64,000 bases of DNA, from assembly GCA_047974765.1 (NCBI GenBank), contig JBKECP010000044.1:17831-81830 (forward strand). The letters are read 5' to 3'. The stretch comes from JBKECP01 sp047974765 (GTDB lineage: Bacteria > Pseudomonadota > Gammaproteobacteria > Pseudomonadales > Halieaceae). Positions 18,038-26,576 of the stretch are shown here, piece after piece. Position 1 is the stretch's first letter; every line of letters begins with the position of its first letter. A program made the translations under genes and the position numbers. A model generated the notes under the pieces. The model made no database searches. It had not been told where the DNA came from and saw only the letters and a list, made by a program, of their open reading frames with translations.

Positions 18038-18433
18038 CAGCTCCCGGCAATAGCGCCTATTACTGAATTCATGCGCTATCCTGGTTGTCAGGACAGCGGC
18101 CCTGTACAGCGCGCAGGCCTGGCGCCAACACTGGCCGCCAGCTTTCACAACCTGCTGGCAGCGGGCAAAACCGGCTACAGCCACAGTGCGTTTATCAATG
18201 CGGTCAGCCAGCTACGACACTTACTTACTACCCGGCTTACTACCTGGTTCAATCTGGAGGCAAAACGCTTGCAGGCTCACCAGAGTGAGTGTCTGCAACT
18301 GGACAGTTCAAATATCAGTATCAAAACTGTCGCCGCTGAGGTCGATTACCGTGACCCGCTGTATTTTTCACGCCTGTTTACTAAAACACTGGGGCTGTCT
18401 CCAGGTACTTGCCGACGCTCAGTAAAAAAATAA
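18038..18433 (+). pseudogene. Remnant of an AraC-family regulator, probably the former mmsR
   Basis: The frame after a TAG at 18035 codes for about 130 residues whose end (SNISIKTVAAEVDYRDPLYFSRLF, then LGLSP) is the second helix-turn-helix of AraC proteins. A middle segment (HNLLAAGKTGYSHSAFINAVSQLRHLL) resembles the linker before the DNA-binding domain in MmsR-like proteins. The sensor domain and the first helix-turn-helix are absent, and the space upstream is mmsA, so this is a deleted relic. In Pseudomonas the mmsAB operon is controlled by a divergent AraC protein, MmsR. The position here is the same, so the remnant is read as lost mmsR. Identification as mmsR is inference. Confidence 0.65.
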
Positions 18434-18513
18434 TATCCCGTCACCGATCAGTGGCTGCTACTGTGCAAGGCTGCTACCATCGTTACCTCTGTCTGTGGTT
18501 ATTTGAGGTTTTC

Positions 18514-19092
18514 ATGCTGTCCTGTAGAAATGTAGTTGTCGCCATGCTGGCATTATTTATAGCAGGCTGTAGTGGTGTGGAAGTGCGACCCGATGATATC
18601 AGCACTTTTGAGGCGGGTGATTACCGCTATTACAAATGGCGCAGCGAAGCTCTGCAAAAGCGCCCCACATCAACTGACCCAATTTATTTGATCGACCCGA
18701 TTTTGCGTGCTGCCGTTGACAGGGAACTTCGTGACAAAGGCTACATTCTCGATGCGCAACGCGCCCAGTTCAGCGTTGACTATGTTTATGCCGAGGGTTT
18801 GCGCATGGGTGAGCCGGGAGCAGAATCCAGCAATATTTCAGCCTATCCCGGTACCGTGCCCAACCGCAATGTCGATCAGGCCAGCATCGATAACGCCATT
18901 GCACTGGCAGGTGTGAAGGAAACCAGCAATATCGGATTGCAATTCAACGATGTTGGTCGCCGCGAAGAAGTCTGGCGGGTGATTGTGACCAAAATTATCG
19001 AAAACGTGAACAACACTGAGATGAAAGCCCTGACAATCACCATTAACAGTGCTATTCGTCATGGCCTGCACGACCTGCCAAAAGCAGATTGA
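18514..19092 (+). CDS. DUF4136-like lipoprotein
   Basis: A 192-residue predicted lipoprotein. The ATG at 18514 has GAGG five bases upstream. An open frame back to 18409 would spoil the signal sequence. The signal peptide MLSCRNVVVAMLALFIAGC ends in a proper lipobox (I-A-G-C, Cys19), so lipidation by Lgt (also in this window) is likely. The body (DDISTFEAGDYRYYKWRS, DPIYLIDPILRAAVDRELRDKGY and the C-terminal ETSNIGLQFNDVGRREEVWR) follows the DUF4136 pattern of envelope lipoproteins of unknown function. It stands alone and converges on the hydroxyacid dehydrogenase gene. Confidence 0.8.
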   Translation: MLSCRNVVVAMLALFIAGCSGVEVRPDDISTFEAGDYRYYKWRSEALQKRPTSTDPIYLIDPILRAAVDRELRDKGYILDAQRAQFSVDYVYAEGLRMGEPGAESSNISAYPGTVPNRNVDQASIDNAIALAGVKETSNIGLQFNDVGRREEVWRVIVTKIIENVNNTEMKALTITINSAIRHGLHDLPKAD

Positions 19093-19170
19093 GATTCAAC
19101 CCGGCAGTTTTTATTAACCCGGCTACACAGGTTGTCGGATTAATAGCGGCACATGGATGTATTGCGAAAA

Positions 19171-19212
19171 CCGATCGCAGGCCCGGAAAAATTATTCCGG
19201 GTCAGCGATCGG
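19171..19212 (-). terminator. Intrinsic terminator of the hydroxyacid dehydrogenase gene
   Basis: On the minus strand a two-part stem is formed by CCGATCGC with GCGATCGG (outer) and CCCGGAA with TTCCGGG (inner, loop of six). It is followed by TTTTC. The stop codon of the gene lies in the internal bulge between the two stem parts. On the plus strand no T run follows, so it mainly serves the minus-strand gene. Confidence 0.7.
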
Positions 19213-20179
19213 CGTACACCTGAGGGTTGGCACAATGGGGCATATGCTGCCCTTTCAAAGCCGCAATAGCGTTTTCTACCGCAATATCGGCCATTCGTGC
19301 ACGTGTGACTGTTGTTGAGCTGGCAATGTGCGGTGTGAGAATTACATTGGGCAAATGCAGCAGGGGGCTGTCTTGCGCCAGCGGTTCTGACTCAAAAACA
19401 TCAATACCCGCAGCGAGCAGGTCTCCACATTGCAAAGCCTCAGCCAAGGCCTTTTCATCCACCACACCACCACGCGCCGTATTAACCAGCACCGCACCCG
19501 GTTTCATGGTGGCAATACGCTCAGCGTTGAGCAGGTTGCGTGTTTGCGGGGTGAGCGCTGTGTTGACTGATACAAAATCACTGCGCAGCAACAACGCTTC
19601 CAGCGAGACAGCCTCAACACCGGCCACTTCCCGACCACTGCGTGTCCAGGACAGCACATTCATCCCAAAGCCCTGTGCCCGACGAGCTACCGCCTGCCCG
19701 ATTTCGCCCAGCCCGATAATACCCAGGGTGGCACCGCTGACATCTTTACCGGCAAAAAAATCCGGTGTCCAGGCGCTTTCCGGACGCCAGTTGCCCTGGC
19801 GTACATAACGGTCAGCCTCTGCCACCCGCCGCGCAGCTGCCAACAGCAGGGCAAAATTTGCATCAGCTGTTGTATTAACCAATACGCCCGGCGTATGACC
19901 GACAGCAATACCGCGCTCAGTGGCAGCTGACACATCAATATGATCAACACCCACTGACATCGTGGAAATGAACTTAAGCTCGGGCATGGCATCCAACAAA
20001 GACGCATCGAGACAATCTGTCAGCAGGCATATGACACCCTCACAGGCAGACAGCTCTTCACGCAGGGATTCATGTGGTAACAAACCCGGCCCCATCCACA
20101 CGTTCAGATCACACAACTGGGGTAAATCGTGTATGCGTTCACCGGGAAGCTGGTGTGTAACAAATATTTTCGTATTCAT
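19202..20179 (-). CDS. D-2-hydroxyacid dehydrogenase (glyoxylate/hydroxypyruvate reductase-like)
   Basis: NAD(P)-dependent D-isomer-specific dehydrogenase of 325 residues from the ATG at 20179. The frame extends to a TTG at 20227, but those residues do not fit the family. The coenzyme fold is GIIGLGEIGQAVARRAQGFGM. Catalytic residues are Arg in NTARGGVVDEKAL, Glu in FESEPLAQDSPLL and His in LTPHIASSTTVTR. The N-terminal TKIFVTHQLPGERIHDL is typical of glycerate dehydrogenase/glyoxylate reductases of the GyaR group. No neighbour helps with the substrate. Confidence 0.9.
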   Translation of the reverse strand: MNTKIFVTHQLPGERIHDLPQLCDLNVWMGPGLLPHESLREELSACEGVICLLTDCLDASLLDAMPELKFISTMSVGVDHIDVSAATERGIAVGHTPGVLVNTTADANFALLLAAARRVAEADRYVRQGNWRPESAWTPDFFAGKDVSGATLGIIGLGEIGQAVARRAQGFGMNVLSWTRSGREVAGVEAVSLEALLLRSDFVSVNTALTPQTRNLLNAERIATMKPGAVLVNTARGGVVDEKALAEALQCGDLLAAGIDVFESEPLAQDSPLLHLPNVILTPHIASSTTVTRARMADIAVENAIAALKGQHMPHCANPQVYADR

Positions 20180-20372
20180 ATTCTGAGGATAACCCAAAGC
20201 CTGTTGACCGCAATAGTGCGGTGACAAATTTCCCGCTTTTTACACTATGATTTCCCGTCTATGATGTGCGCCACAACACAATTTTGCTATTCAATCATTC
20301 ACAGCATAAACCTGACGGCAGAGCAGCGACGGCGGGCCTGTTTAAAGCGTGGCATTTTACGGATAACTTTTA

Positions 20373-21095
20373 ATGACAGACAACATTCAAGCCACTCAAA
20401 CATTACATACTGATCTCAAGCGACGGCTGGTGGTCGATGCCAGCCAGCTCCCCTGGCATAAAGGTCGCGCAGTGGGTATCTGGCAAAAAATACTGCATCG
20501 CAGTGGCGCAGACAATGGCCAGCTGACTGCTATCGTGCGCTACGAACCCGGCGCGCGATGGCATGAACATGAACACCCCGATGGCGAAGAAATTCTTGTT
20601 CTGGAAGGGATCTTTTCCAACCGGCAGGGTAACTGGCCTGCCGGTAGCTATCTGCTTAAATCCAGCGATATCCGCAATGAATCCTGGTCAGAAAAAGGCT
20701 GCACCGTATTTATCAAACTCAGGCAGCTGCCCGGCAGTGATCGTGATCAGGTAGCCATTCAGACATCCGGTGATGCCTGGCGTGAATCTGTGCGCCGCAA
20801 TGTTCACTGGAAAAAACTCTATGCCCAGGAACCCTATGCAGACTTTATGCGCCTGGAAGCCTGGGATTGCCCCGCCGAGTTGGGCCAAATCAATTTCCCG
20901 CGCGGGGCTGAATTATTAGTGCTCAGCGGCGGCTTCAGTGACCGTGAAGGTATATACAAAGCTCTCACCTGGCTGCGCATCCCCGCTGGCGGCGCCCTGA
21001 CACCTGACAGTGACAGCTACTGCGAGCTGTATATAAAAGAAGGCGGCTTTGACTATCTGTGGACCTCATCCACACCGGCAGAGATGGCAGGTTAG
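20373..21095 (+). CDS. ChrR-like cupin domain protein (two cupin modules)
   Basis: A 240-residue protein with two cupin modules. The first (GARWHEHEHPDGEEILVLEG, then GNWPAGSYL) is the ChrR cupin type with metal ligands HxHxH and Glu. The usual later histidine of this module appears to be replaced (SSDIRNES). The second module (RGAELLVLSGGFSDREGIYKALTWLRIPAG) lacks the histidine cluster. In ChrR this domain is the sensor half of a zinc anti-sigma factor, but here the N-terminal anti-sigma domain is absent and no ECF sigma gene is near. A free-standing cytoplasmic cupin is therefore likely. Function is unknown. Confidence 0.8.
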   Translation: MTDNIQATQTLHTDLKRRLVVDASQLPWHKGRAVGIWQKILHRSGADNGQLTAIVRYEPGARWHEHEHPDGEEILVLEGIFSNRQGNWPAGSYLLKSSDIRNESWSEKGCTVFIKLRQLPGSDRDQVAIQTSGDAWRESVRRNVHWKKLYAQEPYADFMRLEAWDCPAELGQINFPRGAELLVLSGGFSDREGIYKALTWLRIPAGGALTPDSDSYCELYIKEGGFDYLWTSSTPAEMAG

Positions 21096-21103
21096 CGCAG
21101 GCG

Positions 21104-21122
21104 GCCCCTTTATCTCAGGGGC
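21104..21122. terminator. Short hairpin between convergent cupin and SDR genes
   Basis: GCCCC (21104-21108) pairs with GGGGC (21118-21122) across a nine-base loop in the 32-base gap between the two stop codons. There is no good T run, so this is a weak candidate. Confidence 0.35.
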
Positions 21123-21127
21123 AACGT

Positions 21128-21892
21128 TCAAATTGTCATACCACCATCGACCACAATACACTCGCCATTGGTATAACTGCTGGCGTCCGACACCAGATAG
21201 AGCACTGTACCCGCCATTTCTTCGGGTTCTGCATGGCGTTGCTGGGGAATCATTTTAACCACGCTGTCGTAAAGCCCTTCAGTTTCAAACAGGGTACTGG
21301 CAAAGCGGGTTTTCGTCAGCCCCGGCAACAGTGCATTGACCCGGATACCCAGTGGCCCGCACTCCTTGGCAAAAGCCCTGGTCATATTGACCACTGCCGC
21401 CTTGGTAATAGAGTAAATACCCTGCATCGGACCCGGTTGCAGTGCGTTAATAGACGCCGTATTGACGATGGTACCACCACCCTGCTCCCGCATCATTTTG
21501 CCTGCCTCGATGGACATAAAGAAATAACCGCGAATATTGACCTCTACAGTTTTGTTATAGGCACCCAGATCCGTGTCGAGAATATGTCCAAAATAGGGAT
21601 TGGTTGCTGCATTATTGACACAGATATCCAGCCGACCGGGGCCACTTTTAATCCAGTCAAATAGCGTATTGATACTGTCCATACTACCCACATGACAGGC
21701 GTGGGCATCGGCTTTGCCACCACTCTTGCGGATAGATTGAGCAATGGCTTCACAATCATCCTGTTTGCGGCTGGACACAATCACATGGGCACCGTACTCC
21801 GCCAGCAGCCGGGCAATTGCCTCACCAATACCCCGGCTGGCTCCACTGATCAGGGCGACTTTGCCGTCCAGATTGAACAAATCTCTTGCCAT
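21128..21892 (-). CDS. Short-chain dehydrogenase/reductase (SDR family)
   Basis: Classical SDR of 254 residues from the ATG at 21892, which has AAGGAG eight bases upstream. A longer frame to 21919 is not needed. Motifs are the coenzyme loop SGASRGIGEAIARLL, NNAATNPYFG, the catalytic Ser in NTASINALQPG, YSITKAAV (Tyr-x-x-x-Lys) and GIRVNALLPGLTKTRFAS. The sequence cannot give the substrate. Members of this type near acyl-CoA metabolism often act on 3-oxoacyl or sterol-like ketones. It is a single gene here. Confidence 0.93.
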   Translation of the reverse strand: MARDLFNLDGKVALISGASRGIGEAIARLLAEYGAHVIVSSRKQDDCEAIAQSIRKSGGKADAHACHVGSMDSINTLFDWIKSGPGRLDICVNNAATNPYFGHILDTDLGAYNKTVEVNIRGYFFMSIEAGKMMREQGGGTIVNTASINALQPGPMQGIYSITKAAVVNMTRAFAKECGPLGIRVNALLPGLTKTRFASTLFETEGLYDSVVKMIPQQRHAEPEEMAGTVLYLVSDASSYTNGECIVVDGGMTI

Positions 21893-22026
21893 GTTATTTC
21901 TCCTTGCGCAGGTGCGCACTCAAGACCTGTGCGATTTAATTATTGAGCTTGTTTTTTTAACTTTGGGTATGCCGCAAAGAATAATAGCACGCTGCTTGCT
22001 TCTGTCACGGCGGTTATACCGTGTTT

Positions 22027-22593
22027 TTACGCTTCACCCTGCCAGCGCTTTACCTGGGGCAGGTTAAGCCCCAGCAGATCAAGCGCACGACCGACACTTT
22101 GGGTAACTATTTCATCAATGGTTTGCGGGCGGGTATAAAAAGCAGGCACCGGTGGCGCAATGATCGCCCCCATCTCTGAAGCCTGGGTCATGCTGCGCAG
22201 ATGCCCTGTGTGCAAGGGCGTTTCACGCAACATCAATACCAGCCGCCGACGCTCTTTGAGTACCACATCGGCCGCCCGGGTCAACAGAGATGAAGTCACA
22301 CCAGTGGCAATTTCCGACAGTGTCCGCACTGAGCATGGAGCAATCAACATACCAGCGGTAATAAAGGAACCACTGGCAATTGCGGCGCCAATATCACTGA
22401 CCGGATATACCTGGCTGGCCAGTGCCCTGATATCCTCGATATCACGGTCTATCTCATGGTGCAGCGTCAATCGGGCAGAGGAGCTGATGACTAGATGCGT
22501 TTCCACCTGCGCCTCACGCAACAGCTCCAGAGCTCGCACACCGTAAGTCACTCCCGAGGCGCCGCTGATACCCACAATCAAGCGCTGAGTCAT
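22027..22593 (-). CDS. ubiX: Flavin prenyltransferase UbiX
   Basis: Makes prenylated FMN, the cofactor of the UbiD decarboxylase in ubiquinone synthesis. It has 188 residues from the ATG at 22593 (MTQRLIVGISGASGVTYG), matching the family's N-terminus. The frame is open far upstream to 23067, but that part overlaps the divergent GNAT gene and has no homology that I recognise. Motifs are ISGASG, VISSSARLTLHHE, SGSFITAGMLIAPCSVRTLSEIATG, LVLMLRETPLHTGHLRSMTQASEMGAII and PPVPAFYTRPQTIDEIV. UbiD is not in the window. Confidence 0.95.
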   Translation of the reverse strand: MTQRLIVGISGASGVTYGVRALELLREAQVETHLVISSSARLTLHHEIDRDIEDIRALASQVYPVSDIGAAIASGSFITAGMLIAPCSVRTLSEIATGVTSSLLTRAADVVLKERRRLVLMLRETPLHTGHLRSMTQASEMGAIIAPPVPAFYTRPQTIDEIVTQSVGRALDLLGLNLPQVKRWQGEA

Positions 22594-22692
22594 AAGTGCC
22601 ATACCTATTTTTACATTAATCATAACAGTGGCACTGTAACATAGAGCCACCGAATATCTGTTAAAGTAGCGTCGGTTTTCAGGAGAGAGAAT

Positions 22693-23211
22693 ATGCGCCC
22701 ACTGCACACGCAGCGCCTGATCATCGAAGAACTCACACCAGCAGATGCACCTTTTATGCTGGCCCTGCTCAACGATGCGGACTTTATCGCCAATATTGCC
22801 GATCGCGGGGTACGCACACTGGCACAGGCCGAGCGCTATATTGTGGAAGGTCCGATGCAAAGCTACACCGAGCACGGATATGGCATGTTTGCCGTGCGCC
22901 AGCGTGAAAGCGGCCATTGCGTGGGTGTGTGTGGTCTCATCAAACGTCCCCAGCTGAACGATACTGATATTGGCTACGCTTTTTTGTCCACAGCCCGCAG
23001 CCAGGGACTGGCATTGGAAGCGGCGCAAGCCGTGTGGACCTACGCTACAGGTGAACTCGGACTGCAACGACTGGCGGCTATTGTCTCACCGACTAATACC
23101 GCCTCTATCCGCCTGCTGGCAAAACTCGGCCTGCACTATGAACGCGATATCCGCCTGACACCCGGGGACAGTCCTGTGCGCCTCTACGGTTGGCGAGCCG
23201 GACAGGACTGA
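22693..23211 (+). CDS. GNAT family N-acetyltransferase (RimJ/RimL-like)
   Basis: A 172-residue acetyltransferase starting RPLHTQRLIIEELTPADAPFML, the pattern of RimJ/RimL-type enzymes. The acetyl-CoA loop region is DIGYAFLSTARSQGLALEAAQA, and the C-terminal part has RLAAIVSPTNTASIRLLAKLGLHYERD. A GGAGAG stands about nine bases before the ATG. It is divergent from ubiX with about 100 bases between. The substrate (a protein N-terminus or a small molecule) is unknown. Confidence 0.9.
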   Translation: MRPLHTQRLIIEELTPADAPFMLALLNDADFIANIADRGVRTLAQAERYIVEGPMQSYTEHGYGMFAVRQRESGHCVGVCGLIKRPQLNDTDIGYAFLSTARSQGLALEAAQAVWTYATGELGLQRLAAIVSPTNTASIRLLAKLGLHYERDIRLTPGDSPVRLYGWRAGQD

Positions 23212-23229
23212 CCGGGATTTTTACCACCG

Positions 23230-25347
23230 TTAAAAATGGTAGCGTAAACCCACCTCTATGCTGCGACCTGCTTCGGGTGCAATATCCTTGAGAAAAGAGG
23301 TCGACAGACGAATCTCTTCATCGCCCAGGTTTTTAAGCGCCGCAAAAAATGTCAGCTGATCCTGTTGGCCCCATTGATAATCCAGACCGGCATCCCAGCG
23401 GGTATAGGCTGCTGTTTTATCATCATAGGCACCGGGCCTTTGTTGTTTTGAAGCATGCAGTAGCGATGTCCATAAGGCCAAACGGCCACCCTCCCAACTT
23501 AAACGACCCTGCCAGCGCCTGGGCGGCAGACGGGGAACAGCTTTGCTGCCATTCAGGCTGCTATCAAATTCACCGCGCGTAAAATCACCACCGGCCCGCA
23601 TCACAAGCTCTCCGCCGGACAGATGAAGCAACATAAAATGGGCATCCACTTCCAACCCGTAAAAACGGGCATCGCGCTGGATATAAGCCATCACCATGGT
23701 TTCATCAACTTCCAGGCCGGTATTTTCCAATGCAATATAATCGCTGAAATCATTGTAATAGGCATTTACCGTGACAAAGTGCCTGCCATTATCCCAACGC
23801 AGGGACAAATCCAGATTACGCGCAAGCTCCGTATCCAGCTCGGTATTGCCTATTTCAATAGCATCGGTGGCTGCGTGAGTCACCCAGCCACTGGCATCAA
23901 CGGCCTCTACATTGGAGTAAAGCTCCTCTGTCGAAGGTGCGCGCTCTGAACGCGACACTGACAGACTCAGCTGCCACTGCTCATTCATCAGCCACAATGC
24001 AGAAGCTGACAAACTAAAGGCATCAAAATTACGCTGTGACGCTTGTGATGAATCCGGATCACGATAATTGTGGTCGTATCGAAAACCACCTTCAAAAATC
24101 CAGTTACTCAGATTGTAGTGCTCAATCAGAAAAAATCCGATATCCCGACTTTGGGTTCTGGGTACAAAAGCCTCTTCACCGAGGGCACTGAATTCCCGAT
24201 CAAGCACCTGCATACCAACAACACCCTGCAGCGACCCCAGTGGCTGATGTACCAGTTCAAGCCGCCCCTGCCAGGTATCATTGCTGTAACGGGTACCGAC
24301 TTCGCCACCGGCTTCAATCTCCCGATGCCCGTAATCGGTGTAACTTAGCAAGGCACGAACCGAATCAATGACAGGCGTCACATCATACAACTGCATGGCA
24401 AAATCATAGCGGGTCTGTTGTAGATCGATACGCAAACCCTCATCGTGATCGGCATGTTCCTCATGCTCATCGTCATCATGGCCTGCATCTTCTTCGTGGT
24501 GGGAATGTTCATGGGCACCGACAGGAATACCATATTCACTATCGAGCCGACTTATCGCCAGCCCGGCATAACCCTGATTAAAATGATAGCTAAAACCTGC
24601 ACTACCACTGTGACTGCGACCATCAGAGTTAGCAATATAGCCTTTGCTGGCTTCGTGCTCCTCATCCTGTTCATAACTGGCATAACCGGGAATTTCAGTG
24701 TTGTTCCAGCTTCTGCTGATACCATCGAGGTGAAAGGCAAAATCGCCATGACCACTGTCGAGACGACCTACCGTTGTATCCATATCACTGACAGAAGCGT
24801 GGCGATATTCCAGCGCACCATCCATAGATAACTGGCGCTGACCGGGAATGCGGTTGTCGATCACATTGACCACCCCGCCAATGGCACCACCACCGTAGAG
24901 CAACGTTGAGGGACCACGCAGAATTTCAATAGCGTCAGCCAGCAGAGCCTCAACGGCAACAGCGTGGTCCGCCGACAGACTGGCGGCGTCGGCACTGGCG
25001 ATACCATTTTGCAGAACGCTCACCCGGGCACCCTGCTGCCCCCGAATGACCGGCTGGCCAACACCGGGACCAAAAGATGCACTGGCCAGACCCACGGTAC
25101 CGGACAGCGTTTCACCCAGCGTGGCTGCCGCTGTCCGGCGAAGCTCCTCCGCATTCAATACTGTCACCGGCAGGGCCGTTTCTGCACTTTGTTTGTGCAA
25201 CGGTACAGACACCAGCACATGCTCCAGGAGTTTTTGTTGTGCCTTTTGTGGCGCTGCGTGTTGTGGTGCTGCTTGTTGTACTTTTTCCAGGGCAACAGCA
25301 GCATTCGCACCGGCCATCGCCAGCACGAGGGGATAAATCGTTTTCAT
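23230..25347 (-). CDS. TonB-dependent receptor with histidine-rich loop, ZnuD-like
   Basis: Outer-membrane receptor of 705 residues: signal peptide (LVLAMAGANAAVA), plug domain (TVLNAEELRRTAAATLGETLSG; VIRGQQGARVSVLQNG; EILRGPSTLLYGGGAIGGVVNVID) and a beta-barrel ending in IEVGLRYHF. A loop near residues 277-304 is packed with His, Asp and Glu (HEHSHHEEDAGHDDDEHEEH). ZnuD of Neisseria has a similar loop that catches zinc. The preceding small gene codes for a His/Cys membrane protein, which supports a metal role. Zinc as the ligand is inferred. No convincing Zur box was found by eye. It depends on a TonB complex such as the one at 50-55 kb. Confidence 0.88.
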   Translation of the reverse strand: MKTIYPLVLAMAGANAAVALEKVQQAAPQHAAPQKAQQKLLEHVLVSVPLHKQSAETALPVTVLNAEELRRTAAATLGETLSGTVGLASASFGPGVGQPVIRGQQGARVSVLQNGIASADAASLSADHAVAVEALLADAIEILRGPSTLLYGGGAIGGVVNVIDNRIPGQRQLSMDGALEYRHASVSDMDTTVGRLDSGHGDFAFHLDGISRSWNNTEIPGYASYEQDEEHEASKGYIANSDGRSHSGSAGFSYHFNQGYAGLAISRLDSEYGIPVGAHEHSHHEEDAGHDDDEHEEHADHDEGLRIDLQQTRYDFAMQLYDVTPVIDSVRALLSYTDYGHREIEAGGEVGTRYSNDTWQGRLELVHQPLGSLQGVVGMQVLDREFSALGEEAFVPRTQSRDIGFFLIEHYNLSNWIFEGGFRYDHNYRDPDSSQASQRNFDAFSLSASALWLMNEQWQLSLSVSRSERAPSTEELYSNVEAVDASGWVTHAATDAIEIGNTELDTELARNLDLSLRWDNGRHFVTVNAYYNDFSDYIALENTGLEVDETMVMAYIQRDARFYGLEVDAHFMLLHLSGGELVMRAGGDFTRGEFDSSLNGSKAVPRLPPRRWQGRLSWEGGRLALWTSLLHASKQQRPGAYDDKTAAYTRWDAGLDYQWGQQDQLTFFAALKNLGDEEIRLSTSFLKDIAPEAGRSIEVGLRYHF

Positions 25348-25379
25348 AATGTACTCCGTAAATAAAAAGGGGATTTTAT

Positions 25380-25688
25380 TCAGGAGCAGGCAGGCGGCGC
25401 TCTCGGCTGAGGCGGCAGAAAAATACGGCGAAACTCACCCCGAAATGGGGCTTTAACATATTGCTGCAGAACCGGAAAGAACGCTGCCAGAGGTATTGCC
25501 GCATAAACCAGTAAAACCGGTGCGGACTTACATAACAGGCACTCCACCGCATCGTCTGCAATATCGTGTGTGTGTCCTGCCTCCAGCAATGGCAAACCCA
25601 CCACGCACAACAAAACCGCCAGCAATAAAAATCTGGCGGTATGTGAGTGAAGTTCACGGCGCACTTGAAACAACGACACGAAATACAA
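25380..25688 (-). CDS. Small DUF2946-like membrane protein upstream of the zinc receptor
   Basis: About 102 residues with hydrophobic segments (FLLLAVLLCVVGLPLLEAG; VLLVYAAIPLAAFFPVL), a metal-like AGHTHDIADD and CLLC between them, and a proline-rich end PPQPRAPPACS. This layout is that of DUF2946 and related small proteins commonly found beside TonB-dependent metal receptors. It ends 32 bases before the receptor start, so the two are probably one operon. The start is uncertain: the frame begins with TTG at 25688, and GTG codons at 25679 and 25664 are alternatives. A competing frame (25376-25657) gives a Trp/Cys-rich protein unlike any family and is rejected. Confidence 0.65.
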   Translation of the reverse strand: MYFVSLFQVRRELHSHTARFLLLAVLLCVVGLPLLEAGHTHDIADDAVECLLCKSAPVLLVYAAIPLAAFFPVLQQYVKAPFRGEFRRIFLPPQPRAPPACS

Positions 25689-25772
25689 AACCTGATAAAA
25701 CAGCGGCGAGTATACGAATCAAACGGCTACATAGCCAGCATCCAGCCTGAAAGCAACAAGCCATCATCGAAC

Positions 25773-26576
25773 TTACTGATCGGAACGAAACAATGCCACT
25801 ATCTTATTACCGGCATAAAGACTAAGTTGCTGATCAGCCAGCGCATAACGCTCGACACGGGCAAGCGTGTCCAGATAGCGCTGCTCCAGATCCATACCCT
25901 GCATACAAGCACGGCGCGTACCGGCAATAGGACCGAAGCTGAGTGCGCCGTCATTGTCGGCCTTATCAATATCATAGGTGCCAGCATAGCGATTACAGCC
26001 AGCATAACCTCCGGCGCGACCCGTGCGACCATCAAAACGCAAGCTGGCTGCCTCACCACTGGCACTCACCGGTGGCACCTCACCATTGAGCTCCACCAGC
26101 TGCCACTGCACATCGAGCAGACTGCCGCCACTCACCGCTGGCGCAACCATACGCTGCATGGGCACCTGCACAGGTTGTTCACCGGCAAAGGGGTCAATAT
26201 TTCTGGTACTGCCAAACAGCAACCGGTCCCGCAAGCGGACCGTAGCGCGCAACGAATAGCGGTGCCCTGGCTGAATACTGCTTTCAGGATATGTCAGTTC
26301 AAAGTGGTAGGGTGGTGCTTTTGTCGCAGCCTGAGCGGCACGGGCCAATACTGTAGCCGATGCATCGGCCCGCGATACATCCAGCAACTGTACCTCCACC
26401 TGCGCCTCTGCTGGCAGCAACATGCGTTCACGGTAACTTACCTCTACAGCAACCATCGCCATGGCTTCATCTCCAGTATTGGAACCGGTATTGCTGGCGC
26501 AGGCACTTATGAACAGACTTGCCAGCAATAGCACCCATACCCGCCCGTATTGCCAATAACATTCTTTGTAACGCAT
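25773..26576 (-). CDS. Lipoprotein with YbaY-like and META (HslJ-like) domains
   Basis: A 267-residue predicted lipoprotein from the ATG at 26576 (GTGGAAAG upstream). The signal peptide YGRVWVLLLASLFISAC has lipobox I-S-A-C. Residues about 40-140 (VAVEVSYRERMLLPAEAQVEVQLLDVS, then LTYPESSIQPGHRYSLRATVR) match the YbaY/type III secretion lipoprotein domain. Residues about 155-267 (LDVQWQLVELNG, SLRFDGRTGRAGGYAGCNRYAGTYD, GTRRACMQGMDLEQRYLDTLARV) match the META domain of HslJ. HslJ-type domains are linked to heat and novobiocin tolerance, and the molecular role of this fusion is unknown. It lies 84 bases upstream of the metal receptor pair, on the same strand. Confidence 0.85.
   Translation of the reverse strand: MRYKECYWQYGRVWVLLLASLFISACASNTGSNTGDEAMAMVAVEVSYRERMLLPAEAQVEVQLLDVSRADASATVLARAAQAATKAPPYHFELTYPESSIQPGHRYSLRATVRLRDRLLFGSTRNIDPFAGEQPVQVPMQRMVAPAVSGGSLLDVQWQLVELNGEVPPVSASGEAASLRFDGRTGRAGGYAGCNRYAGTYDIDKADNDGALSFGPIAGTRRACMQGMDLEQRYLDTLARVERYALADQQLSLYAGNKIVALFRSDQ

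Noticed and set aside
22594..23067. Long N-terminal extension of the ubiX frame (158 extra residues)
   Set aside because: The extension lies opposite a well-supported GNAT gene, has no homology to UbiX, and a family-like start exists at 22593.
25376..25657. 93-residue minus-strand frame rich in Trp and Cys
   Set aside because: It overlaps the better 102-residue membrane protein frame, which has hydrophobic segments and a DUF2946-like pattern.
25647..26531. 294-residue plus-strand frame opposite the YbaY-META gene
   Set aside because: No family features; the minus strand has a signal peptide, lipobox and two domains.
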